Origin: a bacterium | Lineage (GTDB): Bacteria > Oederibacteriota > JAJYGY01 | Length of the DNA stretch: 5,968 nucleotides | Direction: 5' to 3' | NCBI GenBank assembly: GCA_021790555.1 | Contig: JAJYGY010000146.1 | Span: 1-5,968, forward strand | Part shown: positions 1-4,220 of the stretch, one piece after another | Numbering within the stretch: position 1 is the first letter of the stretch | How the letters are laid out: every line of letters begins with the position of its first letter | Position numbers and translations under genes: made by a program | Notes under the pieces: generated by a model | Databases searched by the model: none | What the model was told of the DNA's origin: nothing | Seen by the model: only the letters and a program-made list of their open reading frames with translations

Positions 1-137
1 GATCTGCTGAGCGCCCCGATGAAGGCCCAGAAGATCAGGTTGGCCCAGAAATATTCCGCCAGCCTTCCCGTGCCCCTGGCGGCGCTTCCCCGGGCCTGCC
101 TTTCCTTTTCCCTGTCCTTGCGGTCCTGCTTTCCCAT
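1..137 (-). CDS. N-terminal part of a small membrane protein (partial, runs off left edge)
   Basis: I do not recognise this gene; only its first 45 codons are in the window. The ATG ending at 137 is preceded by GGGAG about 6 nt upstream, which supports the start. Residues 1-25 are hydrophilic and strongly charged (many Lys, Arg, Glu, Asp). From about residue 28 the chain becomes aromatic and hydrophobic (EYFWANLIFWAFIGAL), which looks like the start of a transmembrane helix with the basic N-terminus in the cytoplasm. It starts 27 nt after the methyltransferase stop, so it is probably the second gene of the same transcript. Function unknown. The good ribosome site and the change from charged to hydrophobic sequence argue that it is a real gene. 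Confidence 0.6.
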   Translation of the reverse strand, partial: MGKQDRKDREKERQARGSAARGTGRLAEYFWANLIFWAFIGALSR

Positions 138-164
138 GGCGCTCCCTTTCGAATTCAGGAAGGT

Positions 165-1055
165 TCAGGCCGCCTTCCTGGCGAACACGACCTTGGTGAA
201 GCCCAGTTCCCGGAAAGGCCAGCGCCGGCCCAGTACCTGGTCCAGCATCCCCAGGTGGATGTCCAGCTCCGGAATCAACCCCAGCTTGCCCACCGAGAAC
301 AGGCGGGGCACCACCAGGGGGGTCTGGTACTTGTAGGGCACCAGCGAGGAGAAGATGTGGCAGCCCGAGACGGCCTCCACCCGGAACCCGGCCCTGGCCA
401 GCATGGCCACCAGGTCCCTCTGCACCAGGGCCCGGGTGCGCACCTTGGTGACGGCCCGGTCCTCGTAGACGTACTCCCACTGGCGGTCGACGCTTCCCCG
501 CCGGGTCAGCGACTGCCACAGTTCCGAGGGCGAAAAGAGCAGGCCGGCGTGCCACTTGTTGTCGATGTCGAAGGCGAACACCCCGCCCGGCTTCAGCACC
601 CTTCCCGCCTCGGCCAGGGCCCCCTCCACGTTGGAGATGTGGGAGAAGACCTCGCCGTAGGAGGAGACGCAGTCCACGCTGGCGTCGTCCAGCGGGATGC
701 GCGTGGCGTCCGCCACGAAAAGCTTGATGTGGGGGTAGCGCCGGAACTTTTGCCTGGCCTTTTCCACCAGGCCGACCGAGATGTCGAACCCCAGGACCTC
801 CCTGCCCAGGCGCTGCAGGCGGCGCAGCTGCAGGCCCGACCCGCATCCGATGTCCAGGATGCGGTCGAATCCCCGGGATCCCGCCTCCTTCTCCAGAAGG
901 GGCATCAGGAAGTGGTCGTACATCCCGTAGGTGTTGTAGAAATAAGGCTCGCGGATGTCGTCGTACTCATCCGCCATCTTGTCGTAAACCTGCGCGACGT
1001 GCTCGGCGTGCTCATCCAGCAGGATGGCACCGCCGCCGCGACTGCCGCTTTCCAT
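165..1055 (-). CDS. class I SAM-dependent methyltransferase
   Basis: A 296-residue protein with a Rossmann-type methyltransferase core. Motif I is RILDIGCGSG at residues 65-74, the SAM-binding glycine loop. The acidic end of strand 2 is Asp91 in LGFDIS, which should hold the ribose hydroxyls. VADAT at 114-118 gives the adenine-side Asp116. DCVSSYGEVFSHI (128-140) and RVLKPGGVFAFDI (152-164) match the post-I and strand-5 region of the Methyltransf_11/25 type. The last ~130 residues form a variable, probably substrate-specific region with no motif I can assign. No signal peptide or membrane segment is visible, so it should be cytosolic. The ATG start has AGAGGAG about 4 nt upstream. It appears to be first in its operon, behind a promoter near 1152-1180, with a small membrane protein gene 27 nt downstream. 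The substrate cannot be told from sequence. The family call is secure. Confidence 0.9.
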   Translation of the reverse strand: MESGSRGGGAILLDEHAEHVAQVYDKMADEYDDIREPYFYNTYGMYDHFLMPLLEKEAGSRGFDRILDIGCGSGLQLRRLQRLGREVLGFDISVGLVEKARQKFRRYPHIKLFVADATRIPLDDASVDCVSSYGEVFSHISNVEGALAEAGRVLKPGGVFAFDIDNKWHAGLLFSPSELWQSLTRRGSVDRQWEYVYEDRAVTKVRTRALVQRDLVAMLARAGFRVEAVSGCHIFSSLVPYKYQTPLVVPRLFSVGKLGLIPELDIHLGMLDQVLGRRWPFRELGFTKVVFARKAA

Positions 1056-1111
1056 GGGTCTCCTCTAAGGGGGAGCCCGGGTCGGCTTTCGACTTCAAAG
1101 CCCTCCAACCT

Positions 1112-1149
1112 CCGGGATCGCGACAGGAACCTGAGGGTCCTGAACCCGG
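1112..1149 (-). promoter_or_regulatory. hairpin in the leader of the methyltransferase transcript
   Basis: On the minus strand CAGGACC and GGTTCCTG (1124-1142) can pair around a CTCA loop with one bulged T. An outer CCGGG/CCCGG pair (1145-1149 with 1112-1116) could extend the stem. No T-run follows, so it is not an intrinsic terminator. If the promoter at 1152-1180 is right, transcription starts near 1145. The inner stem would then lie at the extreme 5' end of the mRNA, where it could stabilise the transcript, while the outer stem might be only partly transcribed. It could also be chance pairing in GC-rich DNA. Confidence 0.25.
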
Positions 1150-1151
1150 AA

Positions 1152-1180
1152 TTTATACCACATTCAACCCTCTTTTGTAA
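1152..1180 (-). promoter_or_regulatory. sigma70-type promoter for the methyltransferase unit
   Basis: On the minus strand TTACAA (1175-1180) is separated by exactly 17 bp from TATAAA (1152-1157). The -10 matches the consensus at 5 of 6 positions and the -35 at 3 of 6. The pair lies in a local AT-rich patch, unusual here, in the 141-bp gap between the 3D-domain gene and the methyltransferase. The predicted start near 1145 leaves a leader of about 90 nt. No terminator is visible after the 3D-domain gene, so read-through from upstream may add to expression. Confidence 0.5.
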
Positions 1181-1196
1181 GGGCCACGCGGCTCCT

Positions 1197-1931
1197 TCAG
1201 GGCTGCTTCATCCCCAGTTCCCCGAGGATTTTCCCGGATTCCCGCCAGCCCAGGCCCTTCAGCACCAGGACCCGTGTCCTGCGGCGGCCCCAATCCAGGG
1301 CCTGCCGGGTGCTGTCGTAGCAGAGGTCCAGGCGCCGGCCCCGGATGGCCCCCCCGGTGTCCCCGGCATAGGCCGGGCCGTAGCCGTAGACGTACATCCA
1401 GGTGCGGTAGGGGACCACCCTGGGGTCCACGGCGGCGATGCCGAAGCGGGCCCTCAGGCCGATGGAGGTCGTGCCCACCCAGCCCCGGCTGTTGTCCACC
1501 GGGCCGGGGTCGTAGGCCGTGGCCACCACCTCCATCTTGGAGGCCACCCAGGTGACGCGGGGAAACCAGAAAGGGTTGGGCTTCCACCCGGTTCCCAGCA
1601 TCACCCACAGCGGCATGCCCCGCTGGAGGCGCTTGAGCTTCTTGACCACCTCCCGCGTCTCCACCCCACCCCGGCGGCGGATCTTCACCAGGCAGCGCCA
1701 GACCTCGGGCTGGCCCGGCGAGAAGACCAGGACCCAGCCCCGGGCCAGCTTGGGGCTGTGCCGCCTCCAGACCTTGAGGGGCTGCTCCACGTTTTCCAGG
1801 CGGTATTCCAGGGCCGGACTGGCCCGGCGGAGGGAACGCGTGACCAGCAGGCGTCCGGCGCCCCAAAGGGCCAGGTCCAGGACCAGGCCCGCCAGCAGGC
1901 CGCGCAGGATCACCGAGGGCCGGGGCGCCAC
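1197..1931 (-). CDS. membrane-anchored 3D (Asp-Asp-Asp) domain protein, likely wall-active
   Basis: A 244-residue protein whose C-terminal part (about 134-225) is a 3D domain, the double-psi beta-barrel fold related to the MltA lytic transglycosylase catalytic barrel. The three family-defining aspartates are Asp169 (AVDP), Asp191 (AGDTGGAIRG) and Asp202 (RLDLCY), with TAYDPG at 138-143 opening the domain. Residues ~7-30 form one hydrophobic segment with no clear cleavage site, so it probably stays anchored with the domain outside the cytoplasm. Residues ~78-115 resemble a G5-like linker (GGVETREVVKKLKR up to MLGTG), as in other 3D proteins. The likely role is peptidoglycan cleavage or binding, inferred from the fold. 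The start is GTG, 7 nt after the cyclase stop, with GAGG 5 nt upstream, so it is probably translationally coupled to the cyclase. The domain call is firm; the enzymatic activity is not proven. Confidence 0.85.
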   Translation of the reverse strand: MAPRPSVILRGLLAGLVLDLALWGAGRLLVTRSLRRASPALEYRLENVEQPLKVWRRHSPKLARGWVLVFSPGQPEVWRCLVKIRRRGGVETREVVKKLKRLQRGMPLWVMLGTGWKPNPFWFPRVTWVASKMEVVATAYDPGPVDNSRGWVGTTSIGLRARFGIAAVDPRVVPYRTWMYVYGYGPAYAGDTGGAIRGRRLDLCYDSTRQALDWGRRRTRVLVLKGLGWRESGKILGELGMKQP

Positions 1932-1938
1932 GCCGGCC

Positions 1939-3045
1939 TCAGTGGGTCAGGCTGCGGCGCTTCACCACGTAGGTGGTGTACAGGCCGGTCTTGCCCTTGA
2001 TGGGCACGGGCGCCTGCACTTCCGCGTCGAAGAAGTGCTGGACGTTCTCGAAGCATTCCTCGCTGACCACCACCTGGCCCTGCTTGGCCAGGCTGCACAG
2101 CCGCGAGCTCAAGTTGACGGTGTCGCCGATGGCCGTGTATTCCACGCGCTCGTCCGAGCCGATGTTGCCCAGGATCACCTGCCCCACGTGCACCCCCACC
2201 CCCAGGCCGAACGAGACGGGCTTGCTCACCCGCGTGGCCCACTGAAGGGCGTTTTCCTGGAAGCGCGCGGCCATCTCAAGCCCGGCGTTGACCGCGCTGC
2301 GCGAGGCCGACTGGTCCTCCTTGTAGGCGGGGGGCTCCTCGAAGATGGCCATCACCGCGTCTCCGATGAACTTGTTGACCTTGCCGCCGTTGGCCACCAC
2401 CGACCTGGTGGAGGAGGAGAAGTGCTCGTTGAGGATCATCACCACCTCCTCGGGCAGCAGGTTTTCGGTCATGGGGGTGAAGCCCCGGATGTCGGCGAAG
2501 AGCACGGCCACCCGCTTGCGGCTGCTGGGGATGCGGATGTCGATGTCGCGGTACTTCAGCACCCCGGCCACGGTGGGGTCGGCGTACTTGCCCAGGGCCT
2601 CCTGGTACTTGGCCTTCTCCGTGCCGGCCTCCTGGAGGCGGTCCACCACCGAGCCCAGCACCTCGGCCAGGTTCTCATGCACGTGGCCCAGTGTCTGCCG
2701 GCGGGCCAGCTTGAACTTGTAGGGCAGGAGTTCGCGCGTGCGCAGCAGCCGGATGAGGTCCTTCAGCACCCGGCGGGCGAAGGCCGAAAGCGCCATGCTG
2801 CTGATGAGGTAGGCGGGCAGGCCCATCAGCAGGATGCCGGTGAGGACCCGCGAAAGGGAGGGTTCCACCGCGGCCAGGGGGTCGGCCACCTGGCCGTTGA
2901 GCGAGGTCAGGGCGGTGACCAGCTGCTGGTGGAAGAGGGCGGACAGGTCCACGAAGACGAAGCCCACCACGCCGCCCCCCAGCAGGCACCAGAAGAAAAG
3001 GTAGCTTTTGTAGAAGGGGACGTGGAAGGCGCCGGACTTGGACAT
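1939..3045 (-). CDS. membrane-bound class III adenylate cyclase (IIIb type)
   Basis: A 368-residue cyclase that should convert ATP to cAMP at the cytoplasmic face of the membrane. Two hydrophobic segments (about 14-33 and 67-89) flank a short ~33-residue outer loop. A helical, charged linker (90-150) leads to the catalytic domain (about 176-365). Metal-binding aspartates are Asp185 in FADIRGFT and Asp229 in NKFIGDAV. Lys225 is the adenine-selecting lysine. YTAIGDTVNLSSRL (303-316) carries the transition-state Asn311 and Arg315. The second purine-selecting position, seven residues before Asn311, is Thr304 rather than Asp. This Lys/Thr pair marks class IIIb, a group that includes bicarbonate-responsive cyclases. 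All catalytic residues are present, so activity as a homodimer is expected. The ATG lacks a good Shine-Dalgarno and follows a stable leader hairpin. The 3D-domain gene follows after 7 nt. Adenylate rather than guanylate specificity is inferred from Lys225/Thr304. Confidence 0.92.
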   Translation of the reverse strand: MSKSGAFHVPFYKSYLFFWCLLGGGVVGFVFVDLSALFHQQLVTALTSLNGQVADPLAAVEPSLSRVLTGILLMGLPAYLISSMALSAFARRVLKDLIRLLRTRELLPYKFKLARRQTLGHVHENLAEVLGSVVDRLQEAGTEKAKYQEALGKYADPTVAGVLKYRDIDIRIPSSRKRVAVLFADIRGFTPMTENLLPEEVVMILNEHFSSSTRSVVANGGKVNKFIGDAVMAIFEEPPAYKEDQSASRSAVNAGLEMAARFQENALQWATRVSKPVSFGLGVGVHVGQVILGNIGSDERVEYTAIGDTVNLSSRLCSLAKQGQVVVSEECFENVQHFFDAEVQAPVPIKGKTGLYTTYVVKRRSLTH

Positions 3046-3068
3046 GGGGTTCTTGGGGAGAGGGAAGG

Positions 3069-3107
3069 GGCAGGCTCCGCCAGGGCCGCGCCGGCCCCCT
3101 GCCTGCC
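3069..3107 (-). promoter_or_regulatory. long leader hairpin upstream of the cyclase start
   Basis: On the minus strand GGCAGGC (3101-3107) pairs perfectly with GCCTGCC (3069-3075). Inside, GGGCC and GGCCC arms can form a second stem. The structure ends 23 nt before the cyclase ATG and leaves a C-rich stretch (3046-3068) with no convincing Shine-Dalgarno. It is not a terminator in either direction: on the minus strand the T-run lies upstream of the stem, and on the plus strand an A-run follows it. It may influence cyclase translation. I see no convincing -35/-10 pair for the cyclase in 3046-3171. Confidence 0.35.
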
Positions 3108-3131
3108 AAAAAATCTACAAAACGCGGCCAT

Positions 3132-3163
3132 AAAAAACCCGCCGGGGCCAAGCCCGCGGCGGG
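3132..3163 (-). terminator. intrinsic terminator of the small membrane protein gene
   Basis: On the minus strand a perfect 7-bp stem CCCGCCG/CGGCGGG (3157-3163 with 3138-3144) is extended, after one bulged C, by GGGC/GCCC around a TTG loop. It is followed directly by six T (3132-3137). It begins 8 nt after the TAG of the 73-residue protein gene, and separates that gene from the cyclase operon. Confidence 0.9.
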
Positions 3164-3171
3164 CGGAAAAC

Positions 3172-3393
3172 CTACTTGGACTCCTGCTTGTTGTCCTCCT
3201 GCTTCTTCGGGGCCAGGCCTTCAGGAAGGTGCTTGTCGCCCCAGAAGCACAGCCACATGAAGAAGAGGACGGCCAGAAGGCCCACCAGGCCCCCCGTGCC
3301 GTCGAGGATGTCGGTCTTCTCCACGTCGGCCCAGGCGGGCATCGAGGAGAGCAGAAAGACCGCGAACAGGGCCAGCGAACGAAACTTCTTCAT
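3172..3393 (-). CDS. 73-residue exported or inner-membrane small protein
   Basis: I do not recognise a family. The protein begins MKKFRSLALFAVFLLSSMPAWA, a textbook Sec signal peptide with likely cleavage after AWA at residue 22. A short polar stretch follows (DVEKTDILDGTGG), then one hydrophobic segment at about 35-51 (LVGLLAVLFFMWLCFW). The tail is hydrophilic and charged (KKQEDNKQESK). After processing, a ~51-residue single-span membrane protein would remain. The start at 3393 is chosen because a perfect AAGGAGG sits 4 nt upstream and the signal peptide begins exactly there. A longer in-frame reading from 3477 adds 28 residues that bury the signal sequence. The gene has its own promoter and a strong terminator, so it is probably monocistronic. 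Those signals make it a convincing small gene. Function unknown. Confidence 0.8.
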   Translation of the reverse strand: MKKFRSLALFAVFLLSSMPAWADVEKTDILDGTGGLVGLLAVLFFMWLCFWGDKHLPEGLAPKKQEDNKQESK

Positions 3394-3397
3394 GGTT

Positions 3398-3404
3398 CCT
3401 CCTT
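3398..3404 (-). promoter_or_regulatory. perfect Shine-Dalgarno that fixes the small protein start
   Basis: AAGGAGG on the minus strand lies 4 nt before the ATG ending at 3393. It decides the start in favour of the 73-residue signal-peptide form over the ATG at 3477, whose nearest purine tract sits too close to the codon to work well. Confidence 0.75.
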
Positions 3405-3436
3405 GGTCGGTTCCTTGCTTGGTTGCCGCTCCCCCT

Positions 3437-3464
3437 ATCATACGGCAGTCCACGGCCTTCGCAA
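3437..3464 (-). promoter_or_regulatory. sigma70-type promoter for the small membrane protein gene
   Basis: On the minus strand TTGCGA (3459-3464, 4 of 6 to consensus) is separated by 16 bp from TATGAT (3437-3442, 5 of 6). It lies between the ribbon-helix-helix gene stop and the small gene start, giving a leader of roughly 38 nt. Because no terminator precedes it, transcripts from the upstream two-gene module could also run through. Confidence 0.55.
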
Positions 3465-3473
3465 GGGATTTTT

Positions 3474-3800
3474 TCATTCCTCCCCGCGCCAGCGCGAGAC
3501 CCGGGAGGCGGCCTCGCGCGCGGAAAGCCCGGACCCGCCCTTCTGGCGGCGGGAGCGCGAGGCCTGGACCCGCCTCAAGAGGTCCTTGGAAACCTCCTCG
3601 GGCCGCTGCCCCGAAGTCAGGCGCCTCAGCTCGGCCTCGAAGGGATCCTGGGACAAGGCCGCCGCATCCAGCGACTTCAGGCGCATCAGGGCCGATTCGA
3701 GAAGGAAGGAACTCAGGGATTCGTTCAGCAGCCTGGCCGCCCTCGCCAAGGACCTTTTCTCCGTGTCCGACACCCGAATGTTGATCATCTCGGTCTTCAT
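3474..3800 (-). CDS. ribbon-helix-helix protein, DUF1778/TacA-like antitoxin candidate
   Basis: A 108-residue protein. Residues 5-42 (MINIRVSDTEKRSLARAARL, then a NESLSSFLLESAL helix) fit a ribbon-helix-helix fold. MINIRV would be the DNA-contacting beta strand and the two following helices the dimer core. The pattern 'INIRVS...K..L.RAARL...SLSSFLLESAL' resembles DUF1778/TacA-type antitoxins. The C-terminal ~65 residues are charged and Arg-rich (SRSRRQKGG, SRWRGEE), as expected of a flexible partner-binding tail. The ATG at 3800 overlaps the preceding stop as ATGA, with GAGGAG about 10 nt upstream. A longer in-frame extension toward 4130 is a shadow of the upstream gene and is not used. The likely role is a dimeric DNA-binding autorepressor that neutralises the product of the overlapping upstream gene. 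The fold call is good; the antitoxin role is inferred from context. Confidence 0.7.
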   Translation of the reverse strand: MKTEMINIRVSDTEKRSLARAARLLNESLSSFLLESALMRLKSLDAAALSQDPFEAELRRLTSGQRPEEVSKDLLRRVQASRSRRQKGGSGLSAREAASRVSRWRGEE

Positions 3801-4156
3801 GGCTTGGATTCTCCTCTCTTCTCCCCCGGCCTGGACACCACGATCCGGATGACGTTCAGGCTGCGCTGGCGCAGGTCCAGGTCGGCGTAGCCGCTGACCG
3901 GGCAGCGCGGGTCTCCGGGAAAGCGGTACAACCCGGGAACGTTGGTCTTGCGGGGCGGCAGGCCCAGGACCTCCAGGGGGTCGGCCTGGAGGGCGCGCAG
4001 CCACCTCTCGAGCCTCAGCAGCATGTCCCGGCGCGGCGCCCCCTCGGCGAAATGCCGGCGGATCTCCTCCCGGGCCTCCTCGACCACCCCCTCTTCCAGG
4101 AAGACGTCCAGGTCCCAGCGCCTCAGCCACCCCATGCCCTCTTCTTCAGGCTTCAT
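3797..4156 (-). CDS. 119-residue hypothetical protein, possible RelE/ParE-like toxin
   Basis: I do not recognise this protein with confidence. It begins MKPEEEGMGWLRRWDLDVFL. Residues ~22-57 form a charged helical hairpin (VVEEAREEIRRHF, then MLLRLERWLRAL). A beta-like stretch follows: PGLYRFPGDPRC, SGYADLDL, then NVIRIVVSRPG (101-111). This order (strand, two helices, strands ending in an Arg-rich tail) is reminiscent of RelE/ParE-fold toxins, and YRF plus IRIVVSR resemble their terminal strands. The similarity is weak and judged by eye. The ATG at 4156 is chosen over an upstream one at 4183 because GGGGAGG lies 7 nt before it. Its stop overlaps the start of the ribbon-helix-helix gene by 4 nt (ATGA), so the two are translated together. 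A palindrome-bearing promoter lies directly upstream. An alternative is an ordinary uncharacterised protein with its own regulator. Confidence 0.6.
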   Translation of the reverse strand: MKPEEEGMGWLRRWDLDVFLEEGVVEEAREEIRRHFAEGAPRRDMLLRLERWLRALQADPLEVLGLPPRKTNVPGLYRFPGDPRCPVSGYADLDLRQRSLNVIRIVVSRPGEKRGESKP

Positions 4157-4163
4157 GATAGTT

Positions 4164-4170
4164 CCTCCCC
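4164..4170 (-). promoter_or_regulatory. Shine-Dalgarno that fixes the 119-residue protein start
   Basis: GGGGAGG on the minus strand lies 7 nt before the ATG ending at 4156. The other in-frame ATG, at 4183, lies just past the predicted -10 and would itself be at or near the transcription start, so it is unlikely to be used. Confidence 0.65.
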
Positions 4171-4186
4171 GTCGGTTCGTCAATAC

Positions 4187-4195
4187 ATTAGTAAT
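4187..4195. repeat. small inverted repeat ATTA-C-TAAT over the -10 box
   Basis: A 4+1+4 inverted repeat overlapping the predicted -10. With the 12-bp palindrome a few bases away, it could form a second half of a composite operator. On its own it is short enough to be chance. Confidence 0.25.
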
Positions 4196-4220
4196 ACCTT
4201 TGTATATACAATAGTTTCAA
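4191..4220 (-). promoter_or_regulatory. sigma70-type promoter of the two-gene module
   Basis: On the minus strand TTGAAA (4215-4220, overlapping the last bases of the dnaE2-type gene) is followed after 18 bp by TATTAC (4191-4196). The -35 is near consensus; the -10 matches 4 of 6. This is the most AT-rich stretch of an otherwise GC-rich window, which supports a regulatory role. A second possible pairing, TTGTAT (4206-4211) with TAATGT (4185-4190), has a short 15-bp spacer and is less likely. Confidence 0.5.
4200..4211. promoter_or_regulatory. perfect 12-bp palindrome TTGTATATACAA, candidate operator
   Basis: TTGTATATACAA equals its own reverse complement and sits wholly inside the spacer between the predicted -35 and -10 boxes of the two-gene module. 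A protein bound here would block RNA polymerase. Ribbon-helix-helix antitoxins usually bind such short palindromes in their own promoters, and one is encoded by the second gene of this transcript, so autoregulation is the natural reading. The palindrome is seen directly; the binding protein is inferred. Confidence 0.55.

Noticed and set aside
1153..1866. 237-codon minus-strand frame over the 3D-domain gene
   Set aside because: It is an alternate frame made mostly of Gly, Pro and Ala; the competing frame has the three conserved aspartates.
255..2000. 581-codon open frame on the plus strand
   Set aside because: It lies antisense to the methyltransferase and 3D-domain genes. Its composition is Pro/Gly/His/Gln-rich with no domain, as expected for a GC-rich shadow frame.
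3069..3113. Second intrinsic terminator next to an A/T-run
   Set aside because: On the minus strand the T-run precedes the stem, and on the plus strand the stem is followed by A rather than T, so neither direction gives a terminator.
3394..3477. 28-residue N-terminal extension of the small membrane protein, starting at an ATGA overlap
   Set aside because: The ATGA overlap with the RHH gene is tempting, but the purine tract is almost touching the ATG and the extension would bury a perfect signal peptide that has its own ideal Shine-Dalgarno.
1519..3852. 777-codon open frame on the plus strand
   Set aside because: It is antisense to four genes including the cyclase, whose catalytic motifs are unmistakable. 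The long plus-strand frame comes from few stop codons in GC-rich DNA.
4200..4211. Palindrome as a LexA (SOS) box
   Set aside because: It resembles the core of the enterobacterial box, but the TTGT and ACAA arms are only 4 bp apart rather than the 8 bp between CTGT and ACAG. Without the organism's LexA motif this cannot be claimed.
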